In this document: positions 1 to 8,475 of the stretch, piece by piece
Numbering within the stretch: the stretch's first letter is position 1
Layout: the number at the start of each line of letters is the position of its first letter
Source of the DNA: JAAYCT01 sp964499575
GTDB taxonomy: Bacteria > Bacillota > Clostridia > Saccharofermentanales > Saccharofermentanaceae
DNA length: 29,658 nucleotides
Reading direction: 5' to 3'
NCBI GenBank assembly: GCA_964499575.1
Contig: CAZCLK010000022.1
Span: 1 to 29,658 of the forward strand
Position numbers and translations under genes: made by a program
The notes under the pieces: generated by a model
Seen by the model: the letters and a program-made list of their open reading frames with translations, nothing else
Database searches by the model: none
Told to the model about the DNA's origin: nothing

Positions 1-164
1 ACCGCGCGCCGCTCGAATACCGACTAAATCGACGAAATGCTTCGTTTAGTCGGTATTCATTAATAAAAAACGAGACCGCGCGCCGCTCGATTACCGACTA
101 AATCGCCGAAATGCTTCGTTTAGTCGGTAATCATTGATCAAAAACGAGATCGTGTGCCGCCCGA
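1..164. repeat. Tandem hairpin repeats, 74-bp unit, two full copies plus a decayed third start
   Basis: Copy 1 spans 1-74 and copy 2 spans 75-148; a degenerate start of a third copy is at 149-164. Each unit begins with a GC-rich 16-mer (ACCGCGCGCCGCTCGA in copies 1 and 2), then a long inverted repeat, then an A-rich tail ending in ACGAG. In copy 1 the 14-bp arms are 15-28 and 45-58, with an inner CGAA/TTCG stem at 33-36 and 41-44. In copy 2 the arms are 89-102 and 119-132. The arms differ between copies at paired positions (A17-T56 versus T91-A130), so pairing is kept. The array may continue to the left of the window. No T-run directly follows either hairpin on either strand, so these are not classic intrinsic terminators. 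Confidence 0.9.
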
Positions 165-431
165 ATAGCTCGGTAGTGTCGGCTTTTAAGCGGCGCGGGT
201 ACCGGCAAATTCGAGAAAAGTGCTCCGGACCCTCTCGAAAATGGAATAATATCGACAAATCCGAGTGTTTCCGGCATTTTGTCGGTCATTTCATGTTGCG
301 ACGGTCCTTCGAAGGTCCGGAAGCCTCGGCCGGATTCAAGTTTAGTGATGCACCCTTCATTTAGTCTCTGTCCAAAATCCGGGTGTATATTGTTTTGAGA
401 CAGCGCCTTGTTCGCATTTCGGTGTGCCGAT
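165..431. other. Non-coding stretch after the valS operon
   Basis: I see no gene here: the open frames lack ribosome binding sites and recognisable protein content. It lies downstream of the stop codon of the small membrane protein at 432 and probably contains the 3' untranslated region and termination point of that operon, but I could not find a convincing GC-rich hairpin followed by a T-run. Confidence 0.5.
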
Positions 432-1160
432 CTACTCGTTGTCCCCGGAATCGGGCGCCGAATCCGCTTCTTTGTTATCGATTTCATCGTCTTCGTCCGA
501 TTCTCCGGCTTCATCCGCTGCTTCGAGCTCAGCCTGAGCTTTCTGCTCGGCCTCAAATCGTTCTCTCGCCTTGAATGTGCGCGAGATCAGATCCGCCTCT
601 TCTTTCAGTTTCAAAAAGTCCGAAACCGAAGCCAGATCGTATGAAGAAGTCTGATAACAGGCATCGTCGTGAACGTTATCGAGGATGAGATACATGCGCT
701 GTTGAACACCGGAATTGGAACTCAGCCTGCTGATCGCCTTCTGTGTTTTGTCGGGCTCGCCTTCCCTGCTGTCAAACTCCATGAACGGGATCTTCAGTTT
801 CCTGAACATATAGCGCAAAACGACCTCGTTCTGCTCGTAATCGACGGCTACCCGAAAACCCGCAATCAGGAAAGTCTGGATAAAGACCAACGCACTGACA
901 ATGAACGCCAGTGCGATCAGAAAGAGGATATAGTAATTGATCGGGTTGGACATCAGGGCGTATATCGCACCCGCAACGCACAACAGAATGACGATGACGG
1001 TAACAATCCTTCGTATGAGGATCTGCTTCGGGTTGGCCGGAAAGCAGTGGACCGTTCCCTGCGGTAAACTGTCTGCGCTGATCTTTTCCGCCTCGGATAT
1101 CGAAGGTAAAACTATGTCTTCCTCTGTTTGTGCATCGGCAGTATTCAATTCGTTATCCAT
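432..1160 (-). CDS. Hypothetical membrane protein with two membrane segments and an acidic tail
   Basis: A 242-residue protein of unknown function. The start at 1160 was chosen because a textbook AGGAGG site sits just upstream; an earlier in-frame start would overlap valS. The N-terminus is acidic and polar (about 1-45). Two hydrophobic segments follow at roughly 49-68 and 74-100, then a soluble domain of about 90 residues and a strongly acidic, Ala/Glu/Asp-rich tail that is probably disordered or coiled. It sits 28 bp downstream of valS on the same strand and is almost certainly co-transcribed. Membrane orientation and role cannot be judged from the sequence. The gene itself is well supported; only the function is open. 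Confidence 0.85.
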   Translation of the reverse strand: MDNELNTADAQTEEDIVLPSISEAEKISADSLPQGTVHCFPANPKQILIRRIVTVIVILLCVAGAIYALMSNPINYYILFLIALAFIVSALVFIQTFLIAGFRVAVDYEQNEVVLRYMFRKLKIPFMEFDSREGEPDKTQKAISRLSSNSGVQQRMYLILDNVHDDACYQTSSYDLASVSDFLKLKEEADLISRTFKARERFEAEQKAQAELEAADEAGESDEDDEIDNKEADSAPDSGDNE

Positions 1161-1188
1161 AATGACACCTCCTGTTTCATTTGACTGT

Positions 1189-3846
1189 TTATCCGCCCAA
1201 CAAAGCAATCCGTTCTTCGATACCTGTACACATGCGGGTGTATTTGTCGCGCTTATCGCGTTCCGCCTGAATAATATGCGCGGGCGCTCTTCCGACGAAT
1301 TCCTCGTTGGACAGTTTCTTGTCCACGCGATCGATCTCCTGCTTTAGATTATCCTTCTCTTTGCCCAATCGTTCAAGTTCTTTTTGAATATCAATTAAAT
1401 CTTCCAGAGGAAGGTAGAACTCTCCGGCGGAAAAGACGGCCGCGACGGCCGTCGTCGGGATGCCGGATTTATCTTTTCGGACCTCGACGGAAGACACTGC
1501 GGCGAGGCGTTCCAGGAACGCCTGACCGGAGATAAACATCCGCGAGACCTCGTCGTCCGCTGTCACCAGTATCGAGCCGGATTTTCTGGAAGGAGTCACG
1601 CCGAGGCTCGTCCTGACATTGCGGATTGAGCGAACGGCGTCCATCAGCACGGTCATGAACTTCTCCTCTTCCGGATGATCGGATTCCGGAGAATATTCGG
1701 GCCAGGCAGCAATCATAACCGAGTCGGCCTTTCCGGGAAGTACCAGGTGTCCGTAGACCTCCTCGGACAGGAAGGGCATAAACGGGTGCAGGAGCTTCAT
1801 CGCTTCTCCGAGGACATGATTCAGTACAAAAAGCGCCTCGATGCGGGTCGGATTCTCCGTATCGAAAAGCCGCGCCTTGGCAATCTCGATATACCAGTCA
1901 CAGTATTCCTCCCAAACGAACGAGTAGATCTTTGAAAGGGCGATTCCGAACTCGTATTTTTCCAGATTGGCCGTCACTTCGGCGATTGTCGTATTAAGCC
2001 GCGACAGGATCCACTTGTCCTCGATCGTATAGCGCGACGCGTCAACGCCTTCAAAGGCCAAATCCTCCGAGCAATTCATCAATACGAAACGCATCGCGTT
2101 CCAGATTTTATTCGCGAAATTCCTTCCGGCCTCTATCTTTTCTTCCTGAAAACGCTGATCATTACCCGGTGCGTTACCGGTGACCAAGGCATAGCGAAGC
2201 GCGTCGGCTCCGAATTTTTCGACAATCTCCAGAGGATCGATCCCGTTGCCTAACGATTTGCTCATCTTCCGCCCTTCGGCGTCCCGGATCAGTCCGTGAA
2301 TCAGAACGTGCCGAAACGGAACCTCCCCCATATTCTCGATGCCCGAAAATATCATCCGAGCGACCCAGAAGAATATGATGTCATATGCCGTAACCAGCAC
2401 GTCCGTCGGATAGAAGTATTTCAGGTCTTCGGAACTTTCCGGCCATCCGAGCGTCGAAAAAGGCCACAGTGCGGAGGAAAACCACGTGTCGAGCGTATCC
2501 TCGTCCTGTGTGATCCGCTCTCCGCGGCAATTTTGACAGAGCAGCGGCTTTTTGCGCGAAACAATCAGATTGCCGCAGTCCGCGCAGTAGTATGCCGGTA
2601 TGCGGTGTCCCCACCAGAGTTGACGGGAAATGCACCAGTCTCGTATGTTCTCCATCCAGTTGAAGTAGGTCTTTTCGAAGCGCTCCGGAATAAATGAAGT
2701 CTCCGCCTTGCGAACCGCGGCAATCGCCGGTTCCGTCAGAGGCTTCATTTTGACGAACCACTGGAGCGATACGCGCGGCTCAACGACCGTATCACAGCGA
2801 TAACAAGTCCCGACATTGTGCTTGTGGGGCTCGATCTTTTGGATCAGGCCGAGTGCCTCGAGATCGCGAACAATCCTTTTGCGCGCTTCATAACGATCCA
2901 AACCTTTGTATTCGCCGGCATTATCGTTCATCACCGCACTTTCCGTCATCACGGTGATGACCGGAAGGTCGTGCCGTAAACCGACTTCAAAGTCGTTGGG
3001 GTCATGCGCCGGCGTGATCTTCACGACTCCGGTACCGAAATCCTTATCGACATACTCGTCCGCGATGATCGGGATCTCCTTATTGACCAACGGAAGAACA
3101 ACAAACTTTCCGACCAGGTGCGCATACCGCTCATCTTCGGGGTGAACAGCGACGGCCGTATCTCCGAGCATGGTCTCCGGCCGTGTGGTCGCGAGGATCA
3201 GTTCTCCGGATCCGTCGGCGAGCGGGTACTTCAGGTGCCAGAAATGTCCGTCCTGTTCTTCATACTCCACCTCGGCGTCCGAAATCGATGTCAGGCAGTG
3301 CGGGCACCAGTTGATGATCCGTTCCCCTCTGTAGATCAAGCCCTTTTCGTAATAACGAATGAAAACCTCGGTAACCGCTTCCGAAAGGCCGTCGTCCATC
3401 GTGAATCGCTCTCGGCTCCAGTCGCAGGATGAGCCGAGACACTTAAGTTGCTCAACAATCCTTCGACCGTATTTGGCGCGCCATTTCCATGCTCGTTCCA
3501 GGAATTTCTCCCGTCCGATGTCGTCCTTGGTAATCCCTTCTTCTTTCATCGCGGCAACGATCCGCGCCTCGGTCGCGATTGCAGCATGATCCGTTCCCGG
3601 AAGCCAGAGCGCCGAAAATCCCTGCATTCGCTTGAATCGGATAAGGATGTCCTGGATCGAATTATCGAGTGCATGCCCCATATGGAGTTGTCCGGTGATG
3701 TTCGGGGGCGGCATGACAATACAGTACGGCTTCTTGTCCGGATCGACATCGGCTCGAAAATAATCGTTCTCCATCCATCGGGAATATAGTCTCGGCTCCG
3801 CCTCGCGGGGCTCAAATGCTTTGCTGATGCTGTCGGTCCTGCTCAT
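1189..3846 (-). CDS. valS: Valine--tRNA ligase
   Basis: This cytoplasmic class I aminoacyl-tRNA synthetase joins valine to tRNA-Val using ATP. The 885-residue length is normal. The HIGH-type motif HMGH is at residues 55-58 inside PPPNITGQLHMGH, and KMSKS is at 527-531. A CxxC pair region (YYCADCG ... LLCQNC) lies in the insertion near 420-445. The last 65 or so residues form the charged coiled-coil arm typical of ValRS. The start at 3846 has GGAGGA upstream. The stop of the acyl-CoA synthetase gene is only 24 bp upstream, so there is no room for the T-box leader that often controls valS in Bacillota; transcription probably comes from the promoter at 6203-6231. The membrane protein gene follows after 28 bp. 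Confidence 0.97.
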   Translation of the reverse strand: MSRTDSISKAFEPREAEPRLYSRWMENDYFRADVDPDKKPYCIVMPPPNITGQLHMGHALDNSIQDILIRFKRMQGFSALWLPGTDHAAIATEARIVAAMKEEGITKDDIGREKFLERAWKWRAKYGRRIVEQLKCLGSSCDWSRERFTMDDGLSEAVTEVFIRYYEKGLIYRGERIINWCPHCLTSISDAEVEYEEQDGHFWHLKYPLADGSGELILATTRPETMLGDTAVAVHPEDERYAHLVGKFVVLPLVNKEIPIIADEYVDKDFGTGVVKITPAHDPNDFEVGLRHDLPVITVMTESAVMNDNAGEYKGLDRYEARKRIVRDLEALGLIQKIEPHKHNVGTCYRCDTVVEPRVSLQWFVKMKPLTEPAIAAVRKAETSFIPERFEKTYFNWMENIRDWCISRQLWWGHRIPAYYCADCGNLIVSRKKPLLCQNCRGERITQDEDTLDTWFSSALWPFSTLGWPESSEDLKYFYPTDVLVTAYDIIFFWVARMIFSGIENMGEVPFRHVLIHGLIRDAEGRKMSKSLGNGIDPLEIVEKFGADALRYALVTGNAPGNDQRFQEEKIEAGRNFANKIWNAMRFVLMNCSEDLAFEGVDASRYTIEDKWILSRLNTTIAEVTANLEKYEFGIALSKIYSFVWEEYCDWYIEIAKARLFDTENPTRIEALFVLNHVLGEAMKLLHPFMPFLSEEVYGHLVLPGKADSVMIAAWPEYSPESDHPEEEKFMTVLMDAVRSIRNVRTSLGVTPSRKSGSILVTADDEVSRMFISGQAFLERLAAVSSVEVRKDKSGIPTTAVAAVFSAGEFYLPLEDLIDIQKELERLGKEKDNLKQEIDRVDKKLSNEEFVGRAPAHIIQAERDKRDKYTRMCTGIEERIALLGG

Positions 3847-3870
3847 GGATGTTCCTCCGAACTTATTTTC

Positions 3871-5565
3871 TCAGTTATTAGTTGTTTGTTGGTCCTTTTC
3901 GCGGATCTCGACGCGGCGGATTTTACCGCTGATCGTCTTCGGCAATTCGGTGACATATTCGATGATACGCGGGTATTTATATGGCGCGGTCACCTTCTTG
4001 ACGTGGTCCTGGAGTTCCTTTGTCAGCTCCGGCGATCCGACGTATCCCTTGCTCAAGACGACGGTCGCCTTTACGGCAAATCCGCGGTCGGGGTCCGGAA
4101 CGCCGGTCACCGCGCACTCCGTCACCGAGGGATGCTCCATCAAGGCGCTTTCGACCTCAAAAGGACCGATCCGGTAACCCGAACTCTTGATGACGTCGTC
4201 CGTGCGTCCGACATACCAAAGAAATCCCATCTCGTCGCGGTATGCCGTATCGCCAGTATGATAGATCCCGTCGTGCCACGCTCTCTTTGTACCTTCATCG
4301 TCGCGATAATACCCGCGAAAAACGCCGAGCGGCTTTCCGCCGTGCTCCTCGTCCGTCCGGATGCAAATCTCGCCGTTCACGCCGGTCGGGACTTCTTTTT
4401 CTTCCTCGTCGATAATGACCATATTGACGCCGGGCGTCTGAAGACCCATCGAACCGAGGCGCGGCTGCATCCACGGATAGAGTGTTCCGCAGACCAGCGT
4501 CGTTTCCGACTGGCCGAAGCCCTCAAAAATCTTAAGCCCCGTATTCTTCAGCCACTGACTGTATACTTCCGGATTTAAGGCCTCACCGGCGGTGGTGCAG
4601 TGTCTCAGGCGCGAGAAATCATACGGGGAGAAATCCTCCTTGATCATGAAGCGGTACATGGTCGGCGGCGCGCAAAACGTCGTGATCTTGTACTCAGATA
4701 TCTTGGAAAGGATATCCGCGGCCGAAAATTTGTCAAAGTCATACGTGAAGATCGCTGTCTCACCGAGCCATTGACCGTACATTTTGCCCCACAGGGACTT
4801 GAGCCATCCGGTGTCCGATATCGTAAAGTGAATTCCGCCGTCCTCGACCCGGTGCCAGAAAACGCCCGTGATCAGGTGTCCGAGCGGATAGGAGTAATCA
4901 TGCCAGACCATCTTGGGATACCCGGTCGTCCCGGACGAAAAGGCCATGGCCATGATATCGGTCACCTTAGTGTCCTCGTCTCCCGTCGGCCGGGTCCATA
5001 CGTCGCTCTGCTTTTCGAATTCACTGTCGAAATCGATCCATCCGTCGACCTTTTTACCGCGCGTAACCGCTTTCAACTCAAGGGTCTCATATTGATCGGC
5101 GCCCTCGTCCAAATGTTCGGTGCAATGCTCGTCCCCGGTCATGACCACCATCTTGATACCGGCAGAATTCAGCCGATAAACATAGTCTTTTGAGGTCAGA
5201 AGGTGCGTTGCCTGAACGGCGACCGCACCGAGTTTATGAAGACCCATCATGCAATACCAGAACTCATAACCGCGCTTCAGGACGAGCATGACAAAATCGC
5301 CCTTCCGGATCCCCTGCGAGCGGAAGAAATTCGCCGCTTTATTCGAAAGTAAAGACATGTCTTTGAACGTAAAATCCCTGCGCTCGTTATCCTTGGAGAC
5401 CCACACCATGGCCGGTTTATCCGGCGTGCGCTCCGCGATGACATCCAAAACGTCATACGCGAAATTGAAGGTATCCGGATACGTAATTTTATAGTTCTTC
5501 TGGAGCTCTTCCAAGGTTGCGAAATCGTCCCGATGCCGGCCGGTGAATTCCTCATAAATCGGCAT
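3871..5565 (-). CDS. AMP-forming acyl-CoA synthetase (acetyl-CoA synthetase / medium-chain type)
   Basis: A 564-residue ANL-superfamily enzyme that activates a carboxylic acid to an acyl-adenylate and then to the CoA thioester. Motifs are in order: the phosphate loop SSGTTGYPK at 210-218, the GFGQSETT motif of the adenylation core, YHTGDTAYRD, the hinge region GRTDDVIKSSGYRIGPFEVES, and the C-terminal catalytic lysine in KTISGKIRR. The sequence resembles acetyl-CoA or medium-chain acyl-CoA synthetases more than long-chain ones, but the substrate cannot be fixed; an aryl or branched acid is possible. It begins 4 bp after the stop of the XRE-cupin regulator, so the two are translationally close and probably functionally paired: the regulator may sense the acid or acyl-CoA. 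Confidence 0.9.
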   Translation of the reverse strand: MPIYEEFTGRHRDDFATLEELQKNYKITYPDTFNFAYDVLDVIAERTPDKPAMVWVSKDNERRDFTFKDMSLLSNKAANFFRSQGIRKGDFVMLVLKRGYEFWYCMMGLHKLGAVAVQATHLLTSKDYVYRLNSAGIKMVVMTGDEHCTEHLDEGADQYETLELKAVTRGKKVDGWIDFDSEFEKQSDVWTRPTGDEDTKVTDIMAMAFSSGTTGYPKMVWHDYSYPLGHLITGVFWHRVEDGGIHFTISDTGWLKSLWGKMYGQWLGETAIFTYDFDKFSAADILSKISEYKITTFCAPPTMYRFMIKEDFSPYDFSRLRHCTTAGEALNPEVYSQWLKNTGLKIFEGFGQSETTLVCGTLYPWMQPRLGSMGLQTPGVNMVIIDEEEKEVPTGVNGEICIRTDEEHGGKPLGVFRGYYRDDEGTKRAWHDGIYHTGDTAYRDEMGFLWYVGRTDDVIKSSGYRIGPFEVESALMEHPSVTECAVTGVPDPDRGFAVKATVVLSKGYVGSPELTKELQDHVKKVTAPYKYPRIIEYVTELPKTISGKIRRVEIREKDQQTTNN

Positions 5566-5569
5566 ATAT

Positions 5570-6133
5570 TTACTCTCCTTTTTTCATGACAATCGCGAGA
5601 AACTGACATGCGCGATCGTTGTTGGCCTTCATGGCGTGGGGCACCCCGGAGTCAAAATATATGCTGTCGCCCTCGTCCAGTATGTATGTGATATCTCCGA
5701 TAAAGAATGTCATTTGGCCTTTGACGATATAATTGAATTCCTGTCCGTCATGCGCGTGCAATTCAGGCCTTTGATCGTTGTTCGGCTCGGCGGTAACCAG
5801 AAACGGCTCGGCGAGTTTTCCGCGGAATGTGAACGCAAGGTGCTTATAGTCATAGGCCGCGCGTCGATTAACCTGAAAGCCCTCACCTTTTCGAACGACA
5901 CATGCCGTCGAAAGTTTCGGCGAGTCGCCGCTCATGATATCCAGTACGTCTACACCGAAAATCCCCGCGACGTTACTGAGAAACGAGAACGAGAAGTCTC
6001 TGGTGCCGCTCTCGAATTCGGAGTATTCCCCGGGAGTAATCTCACAGCGCCGTGCCACTTCCTCCGGACTGAGTTCGAGAATTTCCCTTAAAGCGCGAAT
6101 GCGCTCCCCCATTTGCTTCAGTTGATCCGACAT
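5570..6133 (-). CDS. XRE-family transcriptional regulator with C-terminal cupin domain
   Basis: A 187-residue DNA-binding regulator. Residues about 8-65 form a Cro/CI-type helix-turn-helix (LSPEEVARRCEITPGEYSEFE), and about 105-185 form a small cupin barrel. Potential metal or ligand residues are H126, H128, E132 and H166 in the two cupin motifs (HAHDGQEF and GVPHAM). The start at 6133 has a strong AAGGAGG site. It is the first gene of the operon and is followed after 4 bp by an acyl-CoA synthetase gene. This pairing suggests that the cupin binds a carboxylate-type ligand and that the protein controls its own operon; both points are inferred. The consensus promoter lies in the shared intergenic region with the divergent moxR gene. 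Confidence 0.92.
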   Translation of the reverse strand: MSDQLKQMGERIRALREILELSPEEVARRCEITPGEYSEFESGTRDFSFSFLSNVAGIFGVDVLDIMSGDSPKLSTACVVRKGEGFQVNRRAAYDYKHLAFTFRGKLAEPFLVTAEPNNDQRPELHAHDGQEFNYIVKGQMTFFIGDITYILDEGDSIYFDSGVPHAMKANNDRACQFLAIVMKKGE

Positions 6134-6202
6134 GTGAAGTCCTCCTTACCATTGGGGCGAAGGCTTGTCCCTCCGTCGACCGATCGGCTGTACATGATAA
6201 AT

Positions 6203-6231
6203 ATAATAGGTTTGCGCGGGGATGCTGTCAA
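6203..6231 (-). promoter_or_regulatory. Sigma-A promoter for the XRE-cupin / acyl-CoA synthetase / valS operon
   Basis: On the minus strand a perfect TTGACA (6226-6231) is separated by exactly 17 bp from TATTAT (6203-6208). The expected start of transcription is about 65 nt before the regulator start codon. A small TGTACA palindrome (6189-6194) lies at the start region and could be part of an operator, but this is only a guess. Confidence 0.85.
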
Positions 6232-6269
6232 CCGAAGGAATCGCTTCATCATCGCGGGTTCAAATGGTG

Positions 6270-6275
6270 TATACT
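6270..6275 (+). promoter_or_regulatory. Possible -10 element for the moxR operon
   Basis: TATACT lies 35 bp before the moxR start on the plus strand. No good -35 hexamer is present at the correct distance, so the promoter may depend on an activator or be weak. The position in the divergent spacer makes it the best candidate. Confidence 0.35.
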
Positions 6276-6310
6276 TAAAATCGTTATATCATCGAACTAC
6301 GGAGGTTCAT

Positions 6311-7321
6311 ATGACCCACGCGCCGACGTCCGACCCGACCGGATCCATCGCTTTTGTTCAAACTCTTTGCCGGAAAATAACCGAGAATATCTCGGAAGTC
6401 ATCGTCGGAAAAGAAGCCGAGATCACGTTGCTCCTGACGGCACTTCTTACCGGCGGACACGTTCTTCTGGACGATGTGCCGGGCACCGGAAAGACGAAGC
6501 TGGCCCGAACGCTTGCCCGTTCAATCGACGTGCCGTTCAAGCGCATTCAATTCACGATCGATTTATTGCCCTCCGACCTGACCGGCATCCATTTTTTCGA
6601 TCGAAAAGCGGACGAGTTCATTTTCCGTCCCGGCCCCCTTTTCGCGAATGTCATACTGGCCGACGAGATCAACCGTGCGACGGCAAGGACACAATCGAGT
6701 CTTCTGGAATGTATGGAAGAAAAACAAATCACCGTCGACGGCAAGACCTTTCCTTTATCCGCTCCCTTTTTTGTCATCGCGACACAGAACCCCGTTGAGA
6801 CCCAGGGCACCTTTCCTCTGCCGGAAGCCCAACTGGACCGTTTCCTGATCCGATTGAGCATGGGGTATCCGGACAGAGCGGGCGCGCTGGAGATCCTGAG
6901 TCGCTTTCAGGCCAAAGATCCGCTGACCGACTTAAAAACCGTCGGTTCATCCGATGATATAAAAGCCGCTCAATCGATCTGCGAGACGGTTTTTGTTCAT
7001 CCCGTCGTTCGGAACTATATCCTCGATCTGATTGAGGCGACAAGAAATCGCGAGGACGTCATCCTCGGCGCCAGCCCGCGCGCATCGATCGCCCTGATCA
7101 AGGCGGTAAAAAGTTATGCGGCGATAGCCGGAAGAAACTTCGTGACGCCCGACGATATAAAGACCCTCTTTATACCCGTTGTCGGTCACCGTTTGATTCT
7201 CCGCGCTACCGGATCTTCGCTGTCACTGATCGGATTCGGTCGGGCACAGCAAAGAAGCGGAGAGATCCTGACGCATATCATGAATGCGACCCCCTGCCCG
7301 ACCGAGGACTTTCGCCAATGA
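6311..7321 (+). CDS. MoxR-family AAA+ ATPase
   Basis: A 336-residue AAA+ chaperone-like ATPase of the MoxR/RavA group, thought to remodel or activate partner proteins. Walker A is DVPGTGKT with the lysine at about residue 61, Walker B is VILADEINRA at about 115, followed by the sensor-type segment FVIATQNPVETQGTFPLPEAQLDRF and an arginine-rich lid region containing GASPRASIAL. The start at 6311 is preceded by GGAGGTTCAT; an upstream in-frame extension has no site and no homology-like content. DUF58 and DUF4129 genes follow at 26 bp and with an 11-bp overlap, the common MoxR-DUF58 arrangement in which the ATPase serves a membrane or envelope complex. Confidence 0.95.
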   Translation: MTHAPTSDPTGSIAFVQTLCRKITENISEVIVGKEAEITLLLTALLTGGHVLLDDVPGTGKTKLARTLARSIDVPFKRIQFTIDLLPSDLTGIHFFDRKADEFIFRPGPLFANVILADEINRATARTQSSLLECMEEKQITVDGKTFPLSAPFFVIATQNPVETQGTFPLPEAQLDRFLIRLSMGYPDRAGALEILSRFQAKDPLTDLKTVGSSDDIKAAQSICETVFVHPVVRNYILDLIEATRNREDVILGASPRASIALIKAVKSYAAIAGRNFVTPDDIKTLFIPVVGHRLILRATGSSLSLIGFGRAQQRSGEILTHIMNATPCPTEDFRQ

Positions 7322-7347
7322 CACCATGAATCCGGAGGCTTCCAGTC

Positions 7348-8475
7348 ATGCAGGTATTTCTGATCCTGTCGCTCGTCGCGGTCCTCATCCTGCTTCAGTT
7401 AATGGTGTATCAGCATTTTGCATTATCCCGCGTGATGACGGGGATATCCTTCTCGTCGTCTGTCGCCGAATGCGGGGACACTGTCGTGATTTCCGAAGAA
7501 ATCGAGAACAGGAAACGACTTCCTCTCGTACAACTCCTTCTGCGATTTGAAGCACCGCGCGATCTCCATTTTCCGGATATGACCAACACAGCCCTTTCGG
7601 ATCTTTATTATCGGGAGGATCTGATTTTGCTCGGGGCTTGGAAGCGTCACGTCCGGCACATCACCATTCGGTGCCGGAAACGGGGTTTTTACGAATTCAA
7701 GCGACTTTCGGTCACGACCTGTGACCTTCTGATGCTGATTAAGATCTACGGAACGTACTCGAGCGACTCGACGCTCACCGTTTTGCCCCGTTTTTTGAAC
7801 ACTCCGGATGTGTCGGCCCTCTTTATGTCGGCAGTCGGAGAGAAAGTCCACCGGTTCAGTTCGGTCAGTAATCCGTTCACTTTTTCGGGCATCCGGGAAT
7901 ACCAGCCTTTCGACAGTTTTAATAAGATCAATTGGAGCGCCACCGCCCGAAAAGACGAATGGATGGTCAATACGAACGACTGCACCGTCAGTCCGGAAAT
8001 CACCATTTTACTCAACGTTTCACGTTACTCGCCCAACGGAAGTACGGAACTGATCGAAAAAGCGATTAGCCTCGCATATTCCTTCACCGTTCTTTCGGTC
8101 CGTGACACCCTCCCGGTATCGGTGATTTCAAACAGCCGGGATTATCTTACGGATGAACCCATCCGCATGACGCACGGCTGCAATGAAGAACACGCGCAAC
8201 AGATCGGAATGTTGATGGCCCGGATCGACCTGTCCAGGAAGCCGGTGTCTTTTGAGCAAATTCTTTCCGATCTGCCGTCCGACCATTCGTTCCGGCAAAT
8301 GATCGTGATCTCCCCGAATTTTGATACATCGACGCAAAACGCCATTATGCAACTCATTCGGGAAGGATTCCGCACAGTCTGGATTGTGCCGTGCGGATCC
8401 AGTCAACCCGCTCCGTTAATTAATCCCGAATTAACCGCATACTGCGTATTGTGGGAGGAACGATATGGCACGTAG
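7348..8475 (+). CDS. DUF58-domain membrane-anchored protein
   Basis: A 375-residue protein. One hydrophobic segment at the N-terminus (about 2-22) probably anchors it. The hallmark DUF58 signature REYQPFDSFNKINWSATAR lies near residues 185-205, followed by a von Willebrand A-like fold region (TILLNVS, then VIVISPNF later). Such proteins almost always sit next to a MoxR ATPase, as here, and are presumed to be its partner. The start at 7348 has GGAGG nine bases upstream. The gene overlaps the next one by 11 bp, which indicates coupled translation. The molecular function of DUF58 proteins is not established. Confidence 0.93.
   Translation: MQVFLILSLVAVLILLQLMVYQHFALSRVMTGISFSSSVAECGDTVVISEEIENRKRLPLVQLLLRFEAPRDLHFPDMTNTALSDLYYREDLILLGAWKRHVRHITIRCRKRGFYEFKRLSVTTCDLLMLIKIYGTYSSDSTLTVLPRFLNTPDVSALFMSAVGEKVHRFSSVSNPFTFSGIREYQPFDSFNKINWSATARKDEWMVNTNDCTVSPEITILLNVSRYSPNGSTELIEKAISLAYSFTVLSVRDTLPVSVISNSRDYLTDEPIRMTHGCNEEHAQQIGMLMARIDLSRKPVSFEQILSDLPSDHSFRQMIVISPNFDTSTQNAIMQLIREGFRTVWIVPCGSSQPAPLINPELTAYCVLWEERYGT

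Noticed and set aside
1..148. CRISPR array or intrinsic terminators at the left edge
   Set aside because: Only two adjacent full units, no unique spacers between them, and no T-run directly after the stems.
131..644. Open frames on both strands in the left non-coding region
   Set aside because: They lack ribosome binding sites, have low-complexity basic or hydrophobic composition, and several are reverse shadows of the membrane-protein gene at 432-1160.
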